Position numbers and translations under genes: made by a program. Positions 25,721 through 35,342 of a stretch of 64,000 nt of DNA are shown piece after piece. Numbering within the stretch: the first letter of the stretch is position 1; the number at the start of each line of letters is the position of its first letter. Under the pieces are notes generated by a model. It made no database searches, was not told where the DNA came from, and saw only the letters and a program-made list of their open reading frames with translations. The DNA is from Puia dinghuensis. GTDB lineage: Bacteria > Bacteroidota > Bacteroidia > Chitinophagales > Chitinophagaceae. The stretch covers positions 372,001 to 436,000 of the forward strand of contig NZ_BMJC01000006.1 in the NCBI RefSeq assembly GCF_014642875.1. Direction: 5' to 3'.

Positions 25721-26635
25721 TCAATAGAACTTATCCGTAATATTCCTGCCTGCACCTGCAGAATTATTGTAAGTGAAATTGAACGTAAACTTCTTATTCA
25801 CTGGGTCGGCCAGGATGATGGTCGGCCCACCGGTGATCGTAATACCACCGGCCGAAGCGGACCCTGTGCCCGAACTCGGGAAGGACACGCTGAAGTTGCT
25901 AAGCACACCGTTGTTGTTGGTAAAGTCGACAATATAGGTCATGCCTGCGGAACCGCTTGTCACCGAGATCTCTGTTGGTGTGTTCGGAATGAAGGGGGTT
26001 GGCCCGATCTGTTGATCAAATGCCGGGGTCCCGGTTCCGGCAGTGTTATTGTACCGGATCCATTCCTGGTTGTAGTTGCCGGCCAGGGGGTTACCTATGG
26101 CATGGAAATAAATCGTTCCCATGTTGCCGCTGATGGTCGTGCCGGGAGCGGAAGTGATCGAGATAGGCAGCATATAGCTGTGGGTCGGATCGATCTTGTT
26201 GGGATGGAAGACGACCCAGAAGGTGTCAAGCCGGCTTCCCGCTTTTATCGTACCGGTTTTTGTGGGAAAGCTAAAGGTGGAATCGGGGAACATTTCGAAC
26301 ACAGTGGGGGGACCGGAAGCGTTGTAATTGGTCAGCGCGGTCTGATCGACACCGAGAGTAACAGACATATTCTTGGTCGGGGCGTAATCCGAGGCGATGT
26401 TGACCGTAAAGAATACGGAATCCGGGTCGTTAGCCCCGTTGAAGGACAGGGTTGCTGCGCTGAAGTAAGCAAGGCCACTGGCAGGAGCGTCCGTCGTACC
26501 GCTGGTGCTTGCCGTGGAGATCTCCGCGATGTAAGTTCCCTGGGTACTGGCGAGGTCCACATTCGGCTTATCCTTGAGACAGGCCGAGAAAAGGACTGCG
26601 GTGAAAAGAGGAAGAACTATTGAGATTCGTTTCAT
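25721..26635 (-). CDS. DUF1735 domain lipoprotein
   Basis: A 304-residue lipoprotein (MKRISIVLPLFTAVLFSAC, lipidated Cys at residue 19). The first half matches the DUF1735 (BT_3987-like) pattern with ENMSV-type and LGVDQTALTNYN followed by a FPDSTFSFPTKTGTIKAGS strand pair; the second half is a beta-rich domain of unknown class. Such proteins commonly accompany SusCD pairs as surface-exposed binding lipoproteins. It is the third gene of the second SusCD operon, 20 bases after susD, and ends at a strong terminator. Confidence 0.85.
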   Translation of the reverse strand: MKRISIVLPLFTAVLFSACLKDKPNVDLASTQGTYIAEISTASTSGTTDAPASGLAYFSAATLSFNGANDPDSVFFTVNIASDYAPTKNMSVTLGVDQTALTNYNASGPPTVFEMFPDSTFSFPTKTGTIKAGSRLDTFWVVFHPNKIDPTHSYMLPISITSAPGTTISGNMGTIYFHAIGNPLAGNYNQEWIRYNNTAGTGTPAFDQQIGPTPFIPNTPTEISVTSGSAGMTYIVDFTNNNGVLSNFSVSFPSSGTGSASAGGITITGGPTIILADPVNKKFTFNFTYNNSAGAGRNITDKFY

Positions 26636-26655
26636 GATTTGTAAGATTAAAGTGA

Positions 26656-28191
26656 TTAAGGCATCCAGAAGATCTTTCCATTGATGATATCGACGGTTCC
26701 CTGGGCAGTGACGTTGGCGGAGTTGGTGGTAGACTCGCTCGACGGATAGAGCAGGCGAACCGGGATATGGGCAGCTGTTGTCCCCGGATAGATGGAGACG
26801 GGCAGATCGGCCGGGATCCTCAGTCTTTTCCAGTTGTTCCAGGCGGTGACGGCATCGTACATATTCAGCGCGGCCCATTCCTGGGTGATCAGGAAAGTGA
26901 GCGGATCGGAAGCCAGGGAGAGATTGGTCTTAGGATCTGACTGTTGATCGTAGGTGGCTGCCGCGGCAGCAGGAGATGCGATACCCAACACCCGGAAGGA
27001 TTCGCTTACTGCTTTCTGATAGAGAGCATCCATAGTGCCATAACTTCCGATGCTGAGATATCCTCTTTGGATGGCCTCCGCCTGGAGGAAAAGGCTTTCG
27101 AAGGCCGGAATGAGGTAGGCATTCTCACTGGCGGACGCCAGTACGCCGGGGCCGATGGAGGAGATCACTGTGTTGTGCTCACTACCGTCCTGGCTGCCGA
27201 AAACGCGGCCGTGGATGACACCGGAAGCGTTGGGTGCATAGAACCGGCCGGCCCTCGGGTCATTGTGATTGTTATAGAAGTTCACCGCATAAGCATTGGC
27301 GCGATAGAAGTCGTGATTGCCGTAGTTGGAACCGTTGGTTGTGAAGCCGACAAATCCATAGAAGGGGTTCTGCTGGGACTGGGTAGTGTTCGCATAGCCC
27401 GGGTTGACGGCAGCGTCCTGGCCGGCGCCGAGGAAGCTGCTGACGGTGAGCCCGTTGAGTTCGCTCTGGATGAGGGAAGCTCCGCCGCTGTACTGGGTAA
27501 GGTTGAGCAGTATCTTCAATTTCAGCGTATTAGCGAACAGGACCCAATTGGACATAGTTCCGCCGAACATCACATCGTATTTGCCCGGGTTGTCGGCAGC
27601 GGAGCTCGCGCCGTTGATGGCGGCGATGCCGGAGTCGATCTTTTTGAGGAGGGCGGGATAGATGGCGCTGCCATTATCGTATTTCGGGTAATTGAGTGTC
27701 CCGCCTTTCAGCGCGTCTGTAAAGGGAACATTGTTGTACATGTCCACCAGACGTTGATAATGGAAGGCTTCCATAATCTGTGCGATGCCGAAATAGTTGG
27801 CTTCATTGGCCGTCCGGGAATTGTTGATGATAGACTGGTAGTTGACCAGGCAGTTGGAATAAACAAAATCCCAATTGGAGGTGTACTGATTGTTGGTAAG
27901 ATTATAGGTGGCTGTCGTCCCATAGCCCCCGTAGTCACCGCTGAAGGCCCAGTAGCCCATGAAGAGGTTGGCGAATTCGGAGAAGCCGCCGGAATACATG
28001 GAGGTCGCACTCCCAACCAGCGCTGAAGAAAGCTGGAACTGCGGCGTGACACTTGATGGTGTATTCGGGTTGGGGCTGTTGATATCGAATGTCCCCTTTT
28101 TACATCCCGCCGTCATCAACAGCAGAACGGATGTCGAGACCGTTATATATGTTTTTATTCGTTGAAGCATGGTAATTCGTTTTGTCTTCAT
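26656..28191 (-). CDS. SusD/RagB family outer-membrane lipoprotein (SusD-like_2 type)
   Basis: A 511-residue surface lipoprotein, lid partner of the SusC encoded upstream. It begins MKTKRITMLQRIKTYITVST with the lipidated Cys in LLMTAGC near residue 30; an internal ATG at 28170 would give a shorter signal peptide. The mature protein has the SusD-like_2 layout: NSPNPNTPSSVTPQFQLSSA, IAQIMEAFHYQRLVDMYNNV, NWVLFANTLKLKILLNL, and a C-terminal WLRI-like region with RIPADLPVSIYPG. It lies 11 bases after susC. Confidence 0.93.
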   Translation of the reverse strand: MKTKRITMLQRIKTYITVSTSVLLLMTAGCKKGTFDINSPNPNTPSSVTPQFQLSSALVGSATSMYSGGFSEFANLFMGYWAFSGDYGGYGTTATYNLTNNQYTSNWDFVYSNCLVNYQSIINNSRTANEANYFGIAQIMEAFHYQRLVDMYNNVPFTDALKGGTLNYPKYDNGSAIYPALLKKIDSGIAAINGASSAADNPGKYDVMFGGTMSNWVLFANTLKLKILLNLTQYSGGASLIQSELNGLTVSSFLGAGQDAAVNPGYANTTQSQQNPFYGFVGFTTNGSNYGNHDFYRANAYAVNFYNNHNDPRAGRFYAPNASGVIHGRVFGSQDGSEHNTVISSIGPGVLASASENAYLIPAFESLFLQAEAIQRGYLSIGSYGTMDALYQKAVSESFRVLGIASPAAAAATYDQQSDPKTNLSLASDPLTFLITQEWAALNMYDAVTAWNNWKRLRIPADLPVSIYPGTTAAHIPVRLLYPSSESTTNSANVTAQGTVDIINGKIFWMP

Positions 28192-28202
28192 TTAATGAAT
28201 GA

Positions 28203-31200
28203 TTAGAAAGTAAGGGAAAGCGTGGCGCTGAAGATGCGGGTTGGCGGAGCCTGTGCTTCCCCGGTACGGCCGACGTCGTTACCCGTGCCTTCATTGAATT
28301 CAGGATCTGTCCATTTGTTGGTAGAGGGACGGATCATGATCAGGTTTCTGCCGGAAACGATGAGCTGTGCCTTTTGGATAATCCTGGTTGCGGCAAAGAT
28401 CGTCTTGGGGATATCGTAGCTGATGGTGACTTCCCGCAGCTTCCAGGCGGCAGCGCTGACAACATAGTTGGCGCCGACCGAGTTGTAGACACTGGGCCAA
28501 AAGTTGAAGTTGGCGTCGGAGACGGTGACATTGGTATTGGGCACCGATTTGCCGTTGACGATGATCACGGAATTCGGGAAGACGAAACGCTGTCTGCCGG
28601 TGGCAGCCGTTGTCGAGCCTACACCAGAGAAGTCCATGGCGTTGCCGATCCAGTTGAATATCTTGTGCCCGCCGCGATAGTCGGCAGTAGCCGAGAGGCT
28701 AAACCGCTTCCAGGTGACGTTGGTAGTGACACCAAGGATATCAGTAGGATTGGCATTACCCAGGATGGAGAGGCTTGAGCTCTTTGTCGGCGTGCCCGAC
28801 ACCGCGTCAACGATCACGCGGCCGGCGCCGTCCCTCACCCAGTCATATGTTTCGATGACGGGGTAGGCATGGCCCACGACGGCAAAGGAATTGGCATTAG
28901 ACCCGTTGTTCTGACCCGCAAAGAGGAAGGGGTTTACCGACTGCGATATGGTCAGGCTCTGCTGGTTACCGTTGATGGCTAACACCTTGCTCTGGGTATG
29001 GGTATAGTTGACACCCACTTTCCAGCCCCAGTCCTTGGTATGGATGACGGTGGCCTGCAGTTCGAGTTCGAGGCCTTTATTGTCGGTGCTGGCGGCATTG
29101 ACGAGGGCCTTATTAAAGCCGCTGGAGGTCGGAATCTGCGTGTAGACGATGCCATCCTTCAGTTTTTGCTCGTAAACAGCGGCCTTCAACGCGAGGATGT
29201 TCTTATAGCCCAGTTCGAGACCTACTTCATTCTCCGTTACTTTCTCCGGCTTGATATTGGGATTGGCGATGGTGCCGTTGAGCGCGTAACCGCCGACGCC
29301 ATTGTAGGGGAAGCCCAGACCCGAAGAGCTCACCAGGGTCGCGTCAGTGGCGTAGGCGCCGTCCGCTATATAGGGAGAACCCTGAGCGAGGGCGGATACG
29401 TTACCCGTCAACGAGTGTGCCGCGCGCACCTGGATGTAATTGAGCCCGTCACTCCGACCGATGGAGGGGATCAGGTCGCTGATCACGAGCGAACCGTCCA
29501 CATCATAATAAGGGATGTAACGGTTGTCCTTGGAAAGGCGGGAGTCGATGTCCGTCCGGTAAGACCCGTGGACGAAGGCAAACCCTTTGTATCCCACGGT
29601 AGCTTCCCCGAAGTAACCGAGCTTCCGGGCTTCTTCGCGTGCGCTGGCTACACCGGGAATACCCGTAAGGCTGCTGACGTTGTACACCGGGAAGAAGAGG
29701 GTGCCGGCATTGATCAGGGAGCCCTTTATCTGGTTGTCCAGGTAGGTGATCCCCGCAGTAGCCGTCAGGTTGAAGTCCTGGGTCAGGTTCTTATTGAAGG
29801 TGGCCAGGAAGTCCTGGGTAATGAGGAAGTTGGAAAAGGTGGCAGTCGCATAAGTCGGCAGTGTATTCCCAAGGCTGGCGTTGTATTTGGGCGACTCATC
29901 TACGCGAACGATGCCATTACCGGCGTAATTGGAATAATACACCGAGTCACTATGCTTTGAAGCAAAAACGGAATAGGTCTCCCCGGCGTTGCTGATATCA
30001 TTGGTCCTGCCCAGATAGTTGGCCGAAAGCCGGTAGGAGAAGTTGAGCCAGGACGTGGGCTTCAACGCCAGATGGACATTTCCCTCCAGGTTGTTGTCCT
30101 GCGTTACGCTGCGGTCGTTGGCCAGTGTCCAATAAGGATTCGTGTAATAGTCGTTGTAATACCCATCCAGCGTGGAGTACTTATCCGTCGCCCAGTTCTT
30201 GTACCGGGAGATAGGAATGTCGGCAGGAGTCTGGATAAGCTGATCGTATACTGTTGCCGGCTGAGAGGTGAGGTCGGTCTTCTTATTAGTGTAAGAAAGG
30301 TTAAAATCGGCGGAGAAAATACCGGAAGTCCGGGATCCACCGAGACGGAAGACATCCCTTCTTCCTTTGTCACCCGGCATTACGCCTTTGGTGTTTACAT
30401 CCTGTGCGCTGACAAAGAAACGGCTGTTTTCGTCGCCGGCGCTGTAGGAAAAGCTGTTCTGAGTAGTAATCGCGTTGTCGAAGAAGTCCCGTTTCTGATT
30501 CTTGATAGCCGAATAGGGAATATACTGATACGTCCCGTCAAAGATGGGACGGCCGATGGGCACCATGGCGCCGGGGCGGAACTCTGGGCCATAGGCCTGG
30601 TTCTCATACGGAATCGCGTCGTTGAGGTTGTTGAAATCGTTCACCCATTTTTCGCCCCCGTTGGAACCAAAGCGGGTTTGGTAATCCGGCATGTATGCTA
30701 CGCGCTCCTGTTGTACGGTAGAAGCCACAGTAATGACGGGTTTACCCCGGGTGCCTTTCTTGGTGGTGACGACGATGACCCCGTTGGAAGCATCCGAGCC
30801 GTACACGGCGGAAGCGCTGGAGCCCTTCAACACCGTAATGTCGATGATATCGTCAGGGTTCAGCGTGCTTATATCATTATAAAAGATAGCGCCATCCACA
30901 ACGTAGAGGGGCTGGTTGTTACCCGTGAGCGAACGGTTGCCGCGCAAGGTAACACGGGTGGGAGCAAAAACCCCGTTGTTGACGGTATTGATCTGAAGGC
31001 CCGAGACTTTGCCCGTCAGGCCGTTGACGGCGCTGATCGGCTTGGCCTGGGTAAGATCGCCGCCGGTGATCTTGGCAGTGGAATAACCCAGTGATTTGGC
31101 CTGTCTCTGAACACCCAGGGCGCCCGTGACCACGACTTCGGCCATATTGGACTCTTTTCTCGACACCTGGACATTGACGGTGCCGCCGCTAACCGTCACC

Positions 31201-31442
31201 GTTTTACTTTCGAAGCCGGCGCCGCTGATCACCAGCACATCGCCGTCTTTCACTTTAAGGGAAAAATAACCATCAGCATCGGCACTGGTAGCAGCCTTGG
31301 TCCCTTTTACCTGGATGGTAACAAAAGGAACAGGCTGACCCTGTTGGTCAGTGACCCTGCCGGTTGTAGTGGTTTTAGTTTGAGCATGCACTGATACAAA
31401 TAAAAATATCAGCGATGCCATCAGCATTAGACATTTTCTCAT
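28203..31442 (-). CDS. SusC/RagA family TonB-dependent transporter
   Basis: A second SusC, 1079 residues from the ATG at 31442 (MRKCLMLMASLIFLFVSVHA, signal peptide). It carries the carboxypeptidase-like domain (TGRVTDQQGQPVPFVTIQVK), a TonB-box-like AEVVVTGALG, the plug with LRGNRSLTGNNQPLYVVDG and VLKGSSASAVYGSDASNGVI, and a barrel ending in LSLTF. It is only moderately similar to the first SusC in the barrel, so the two probably import different nutrients. The operon is susC-susD-DUF1735. A longer frame back to 31487 is rejected because it puts 15 residues before the signal. Confidence 0.96.
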   Translation of the reverse strand: MRKCLMLMASLIFLFVSVHAQTKTTTTGRVTDQQGQPVPFVTIQVKGTKAATSADADGYFSLKVKDGDVLVISGAGFESKTVTVSGGTVNVQVSRKESNMAEVVVTGALGVQRQAKSLGYSTAKITGGDLTQAKPISAVNGLTGKVSGLQINTVNNGVFAPTRVTLRGNRSLTGNNQPLYVVDGAIFYNDISTLNPDDIIDITVLKGSSASAVYGSDASNGVIVVTTKKGTRGKPVITVASTVQQERVAYMPDYQTRFGSNGGEKWVNDFNNLNDAIPYENQAYGPEFRPGAMVPIGRPIFDGTYQYIPYSAIKNQKRDFFDNAITTQNSFSYSAGDENSRFFVSAQDVNTKGVMPGDKGRRDVFRLGGSRTSGIFSADFNLSYTNKKTDLTSQPATVYDQLIQTPADIPISRYKNWATDKYSTLDGYYNDYYTNPYWTLANDRSVTQDNNLEGNVHLALKPTSWLNFSYRLSANYLGRTNDISNAGETYSVFASKHSDSVYYSNYAGNGIVRVDESPKYNASLGNTLPTYATATFSNFLITQDFLATFNKNLTQDFNLTATAGITYLDNQIKGSLINAGTLFFPVYNVSSLTGIPGVASAREEARKLGYFGEATVGYKGFAFVHGSYRTDIDSRLSKDNRYIPYYDVDGSLVISDLIPSIGRSDGLNYIQVRAAHSLTGNVSALAQGSPYIADGAYATDATLVSSSGLGFPYNGVGGYALNGTIANPNIKPEKVTENEVGLELGYKNILALKAAVYEQKLKDGIVYTQIPTSSGFNKALVNAASTDNKGLELELQATVIHTKDWGWKVGVNYTHTQSKVLAINGNQQSLTISQSVNPFLFAGQNNGSNANSFAVVGHAYPVIETYDWVRDGAGRVIVDAVSGTPTKSSSLSILGNANPTDILGVTTNVTWKRFSLSATADYRGGHKIFNWIGNAMDFSGVGSTTAATGRQRFVFPNSVIIVNGKSVPNTNVTVSDANFNFWPSVYNSVGANYVVSAAAWKLREVTISYDIPKTIFAATRIIQKAQLIVSGRNLIMIRPSTNKWTDPEFNEGTGNDVGRTGEAQAPPTRIFSATLSLTF

Positions 31443-31872
31443 GTGACTCTGATTTTTATTTAATACGAACGTTAGTAGGTTATACAAGTAGCATTAAGCC
31501 GCAAATACATTCAAGGATTCAAATGTATTAAATGATAATACGTCACTTGAATGCTGTAGAAAGCTTCAAGATCAGGTTAAAAAAATTATGCGGGAATTAA
31601 AACAGGCGCAGGCCTTCGATGAATGTGGAAAAGTGCGAATAGTGCTATAAGCACTGCAGGCAGTGAATTAGAAGTACTCATGTGTGTTAGTTTTGTGTTG
31701 GGTCTAAATTAGGGGAAGTTCCCTTATTAGCCAAAAAAATGTTAATTACATATCTGCTAAAATCTATATCCAATTATAAGGTGCGCGCATCGAACTTTCA
31801 TATAATCACATACATACATGTAATTTCTTTTGCTAAAAAAGCTTAATATATTCTGTTTAATTTTCCAAATAT
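31443..31872. other. Intergenic region between the second susC and folD
   Basis: About 430 AT-rich bases between two divergent genes. On the minus strand a TACATTTG at 31520-31527 matches the -7 consensus and may serve susC, about 80 bases from its ATG, though no TTG is suitably spaced. No RNA gene or long repeat was seen. Confidence 0.4.
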
Positions 31873-31880
31873 TACCTTTG
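31873..31880 (+). promoter_or_regulatory. folD: -7 promoter element directly before folD
   Basis: TACCTTTG matches TAnnTTTG exactly and ends four bases before the folD ATG. If it is the real promoter, the message would start at or next to the start codon, giving a nearly leaderless transcript. No clear -33 TTG is present; TTCTG around 31851 is the nearest candidate. Confidence 0.5.
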
Positions 31881-31884
31881 CGGC

Positions 31885-32769
31885 ATGGAATTATTAGACG
31901 GAAAGATTGCTTCAAAGGCGATAAAGGATACCCTTACCTTAAAGGTTGCACAACTGATAGCAGAAGGAAAAAAGATACCCCACCTCGCGGCGGTATTGAT
32001 CGGAAATAATGGCGCAAGTGAGACCTACGTAGGCGCAAAAGTTAAAGCCTGCGCCGAGATCGGTTACCGGTCGACCCTGGTGAAGCTGGAAGACACCATC
32101 AGTGAAAACCGGCTGCTCTCGGTGATCGAAGAGCTGAACAATGACCCGGATGTAGACGGCATCCTGGTGCAGTTGCCCCTGCCCAAGCATATATCAGATG
32201 AAAAGGTGATCGATGCCATCCACCCTTCCAAGGATGTGGACGGCTTCCATCCCGAGAATGTAGGCCGGTTGGTGCAAGGACTCCCTTCCTATATCCCCGC
32301 AACCCCGCACGGTATCCTGCTCCTGCTGGAGCACTATAAAATAGATACCCGGGGGATGCACGCCGTGGTAGTCGGGCGGAGCAACATCGTCGGCCGGCCG
32401 ATGAGCATCCTGCTCAGCAGCAACACGAACCCGGGCAACTGCACGGTGACTATCTGCCACTCGCAGACCCGCAATATGGCCGAGCTCTGTCGTCAGGCCG
32501 ATATCATCGTTGCGGCTCTTGGGAAGCCGGAGTTTATCACGGCTTCCATGGTGAAAAAGGGCGCTATTGTCATCGATGTCGGCATCACCCGGGTGCCCGA
32601 CGCCACCAAGAAGAGCGGATTTGCCCTAAAGGGCGACGTCAAATTCGATGAAGTAGCCCCGCTTTGCAGTTATATTACCCCTGTTCCGGGCGGAGTGGGT
32701 CCGATGACCATCGCCGCCCTCATGAAAAATACACTCACGGCCTGTGAGGAGAGAAATGGAAATGAATAA
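31885..32769 (+). CDS. folD: Methylenetetrahydrofolate dehydrogenase/cyclohydrolase
   Basis: Bifunctional cytoplasmic enzyme that converts 5,10-methylene-THF to 10-formyl-THF, using NADP. The 294-residue chain has all FolD signatures: [10 protein letters not shown]-like [15 protein letters not shown] with the catalytic Lys, [13 protein letters not shown], the Rossmann segment [17 protein letters not shown], and the C-terminal [15 protein letters not shown]. The start codon overlaps no other gene, and queE begins 14 bases before its stop. Confidence 0.97.
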   Translation: MELLDGKIASKAIKDTLTLKVAQLIAEGKKIPHLAAVLIGNNGASETYVGAKVKACAEIGYRSTLVKLEDTISENRLLSVIEELNNDPDVDGILVQLPLPKHISDEKVIDAIHPSKDVDGFHPENVGRLVQGLPSYIPATPHGILLLLEHYKIDTRGMHAVVVGRSNIVGRPMSILLSSNTNPGNCTVTICHSQTRNMAELCRQADIIVAALGKPEFITASMVKKGAIVIDVGITRVPDATKKSGFALKGDVKFDEVAPLCSYITPVPGGVGPMTIAALMKNTLTACEERNGNE

Positions 32770-33373
32770 CATAGCCACCAGCCTGCCCGTCATGGAATCC
32801 TTTTATACCCTGCAGGGTGAAGGATTTCATCAGGGAAAGGCAGCGTTCTTCATCCGCCTGGGCGGTTGCGATGTCGGCTGTGTCTGGTGCGACGTAAAAG
32901 AAAGCTGGGATGCCGGCAAACACCCCCAGAGGGAGGTTTCAGCATTGGTGGCCGCCGCAAAAGAGCATCCGGGACGCATCGTTGTCATCACCGGCGGGGA
33001 GCCCCTGATGCATGATTGCTCTGAACTCACCCGGGAGCTACACCGGGCCGGGTTCGCCACGCATATCGAGACATCCGGCGCCTGGCCGTTAAGCGGAGAA
33101 TGGGACTGGATCTGCCTTTCACCAAAGAAATTCAAGGCCCCGCTGCCGGAGATCGTCCCCCTGGCCAATGAATTGAAGGTTGTCATCTATAATAAGACAG
33201 ACTTTTCCTGGGCCGAAGAGTGGGCTGCCCGGACGGCTGCCGGCTGCCGGCTGTTCCTGCAGCCGGAATGGAGCAAGTCAGCCACCATCACCCCCCTGAT
33301 CATCGAGTATATCAAGGAAAACCCCCAATGGGAATTCTCGCTGCAATTGCACAAATACATCCATGTTCCATAA
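32756..33373 (+). CDS. queE: 7-carboxy-7-deazaguanine synthase
   Basis: Radical SAM enzyme that turns 6-carboxy-tetrahydropterin into 7-carboxy-7-deazaguanine, a step toward queuosine and related bases. The iron-sulfur cluster cysteines are C38, C42 and C45 in [11 protein letters not shown], a CxxxCxxC spacing. GGEPLMH and the short 205-residue length fit QueE. A plausible ribosome-binding AGGAG lies at 32747-32751; the ATG at 32756 or the one at 32762 could be used. The gene overlaps folD. Its likely upstream partners, folE and a QueD-type PTPS, are 19 kb away. Confidence 0.92.
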   Translation: MEMNNIATSLPVMESFYTLQGEGFHQGKAAFFIRLGGCDVGCVWCDVKESWDAGKHPQREVSALVAAAKEHPGRIVVITGGEPLMHDCSELTRELHRAGFATHIETSGAWPLSGEWDWICLSPKKFKAPLPEIVPLANELKVVIYNKTDFSWAEEWAARTAAGCRLFLQPEWSKSATITPLIIEYIKENPQWEFSLQLHKYIHVP

Positions 33374-33383
33374 TAATCCCTGC

Positions 33384-35297
33384 ATGAAAAACCACATCAT
33401 CCTCCTTTTTACAGCATTGCTGGCCGGCTTCCTGGCAAAGGCCCAGTACAACCCGGACAAAGTCAATAAAAAAGCTGTCCAGTTGTATTCCAAGGCGCTC
33501 GAACTGGCCTCGGGGGATGACTTCAAAGGCGGCATCGCCACCCTGCAAAAGGCTGTAGCCATCGACAAGAATTTCGAAGAGGCCTATCTTTCCATGGCCG
33601 GGATGTACGGTGAGCTAAAGGATTACCAGAATGCCATCGACAACTATGAAAAGGCGAAGGCCATTGACAGCGTCTTCTTTATGGATTACAACCTTCCCTA
33701 TTCGATCAACCTGGCCGGAAAGGGGGATTTCAAAAAGGCATTGGATGCCGTAACTATTTTTCTCACCGTCACCGATCTCAACGATAAAAGCAGGAAAGCA
33801 GGGGAATACCGGCAAAAATGCTACCAGTTTGCCCTTGACTATGCAGCAAGCCATCCTGCCGGTGAATACAAATTCGAGCCGCACAACCTGGGCGACAGTA
33901 TCAACAGCGAGGTCTCCGAATATTATCCCACCATCACCATCGATGGCAATAAGCTGATCTACACCCGCCGTGTCCATAATTACAACGAGGATTTCTACGA
34001 ATCGGATAAGGTGGCCGGGGTCTGGCGCAAATCCATCAGTCTTCCCGGCCAGATCAATACCAACCAGAATGAAGGTGCACAGAACATCTCGCAGGATGGG
34101 CAGTGGCTCATCTTCACCGGGTGCAACTTCCCCGATGGCCATGGTAGCTGCGATCTCTACATCTCTTACCTGACGGCCGACGGCTGGAGCACGCCCGAAA
34201 ACCTCGGGGACAGCATCAATACCGAAAACTGGGAATCCGCCCCTTCCTTGTCCCCTGACAAACGCGATCTTTATTTTGCCAGCCGTCAGCCCGATGGATA
34301 TGGCGGAAGCGATCTGTATGTCAGTCACCGGCTGCTGAACGGTCACTGGAGCATCCCCGAAAATCTGGGACCGACGATCAACACCATCGGCGATGAAGGA
34401 ACGCCATTTATCCACGCTGACAACCAAAGTCTGTATTTCACTTCCAGTGGCCATCCCGGCTATGGCGGAGACGATCTGTTCGTCACCCGCAAACTGCCCG
34501 GTGGAGGGTGGAGCAAACCGGAAAACCTGGGCTATCCGATAAATACCATCGAAAATGAAGGCAGCCTGGTCATCACCGCGGATGGAAAGACGGCCTATTA
34601 TGCCAGCGACCGCGCCGACAGCCGGGGTGGCCTGGATATCTATTCCTTCGAGATGCGAGAAGACATCCAACCCGCACATACCACCTGGGTAAAGGGAAGG
34701 GTCTTCGACCGCAAGACAAACAAAGGCTTACCCTCCAGCGTCCTCCTGACCGATCTTTCTACCCGGGAAGTGGTGAGTAACTTACAGACGGATGAGACAG
34801 GCAACTACCTCATTACACTGCCCAGGGGCAAGGACTATGCTTTCAATGTCAACCGGAAAGGCTATCTCTTCTTCTCCGAGAATTTTGCCCTGGACAAGGA
34901 TCAGGGTGACAGCGCTTACCACATCGATATCCCGCTGCAACCGCTGGAAGCCAACGCGGCCATCATCCTAAAGAATATCTTTTTCGAGACCAACAAATAC
35001 GAGCTCAAGCCCGAGTCCGAGGCCGAGCTGAACGAAGTCGTGCAGCTGCTGAAAGACAACCCAACGCTTCACATCCAGATTAGCGGACATACGGATAATG
35101 TTGGTAAACCGGCGGACAATAAGGTCTTGTCGGAGAACAGGGCCAAGGCCGTGACCAATTATCTCACGACTAAAAGCATAGCAGCCGGAAGGTTATCCTT
35201 CAAAGGGTTCGGTGACAGCCAACCCGTCGCGGACAATGCTACGCCGGAAGGACGGGCCAAAAACCGGCGCACGGAATTAAATGTCATCAGCCGGTAG
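33384..35297 (+). CDS. OmpA family protein with TPR and PD40 propeller (PorE-like)
   Basis: A 637-residue envelope protein. Parts in order: signal peptide (MKNHIILLFTALLAGFLAKA), TPR repeats (about 25-140), a PD40/WD40-like beta-propeller with repeated DGYGGSDLYVS-type blades (about 170-440), a carboxypeptidase-regulatory-like domain (about 450-530), and an OmpA peptidoglycan-binding domain with ISGHTDNVGKPADNKVLSENRA. This four-part order is the one described for PorE of the type IX secretion system, but Bacteroidota carry many such paralogs, so the role is uncertain. The ATG at 33384 begins the signal peptide, ten bases after the queE stop. Confidence 0.88.
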   Translation: MKNHIILLFTALLAGFLAKAQYNPDKVNKKAVQLYSKALELASGDDFKGGIATLQKAVAIDKNFEEAYLSMAGMYGELKDYQNAIDNYEKAKAIDSVFFMDYNLPYSINLAGKGDFKKALDAVTIFLTVTDLNDKSRKAGEYRQKCYQFALDYAASHPAGEYKFEPHNLGDSINSEVSEYYPTITIDGNKLIYTRRVHNYNEDFYESDKVAGVWRKSISLPGQINTNQNEGAQNISQDGQWLIFTGCNFPDGHGSCDLYISYLTADGWSTPENLGDSINTENWESAPSLSPDKRDLYFASRQPDGYGGSDLYVSHRLLNGHWSIPENLGPTINTIGDEGTPFIHADNQSLYFTSSGHPGYGGDDLFVTRKLPGGGWSKPENLGYPINTIENEGSLVITADGKTAYYASDRADSRGGLDIYSFEMREDIQPAHTTWVKGRVFDRKTNKGLPSSVLLTDLSTREVVSNLQTDETGNYLITLPRGKDYAFNVNRKGYLFFSENFALDKDQGDSAYHIDIPLQPLEANAAIILKNIFFETNKYELKPESEAELNEVVQLLKDNPTLHIQISGHTDNVGKPADNKVLSENRAKAVTNYLTTKSIAAGRLSFKGFGDSQPVADNATPEGRAKNRRTELNVISR

Positions 35298-35342
35298 ATA
35301 TTTGCATTTGCTAAATTATTTGGGAAATTGTAATTTAGTGGG

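Noticed and set aside
32744-32755. GTG start for queE at 32744
   Set aside because: The codon lies upstream of, and partly within, the AGGAG that would serve as ribosome-binding site for the ATGs at 32756 and 32762, and the added residues are not part of the conserved QueE start.
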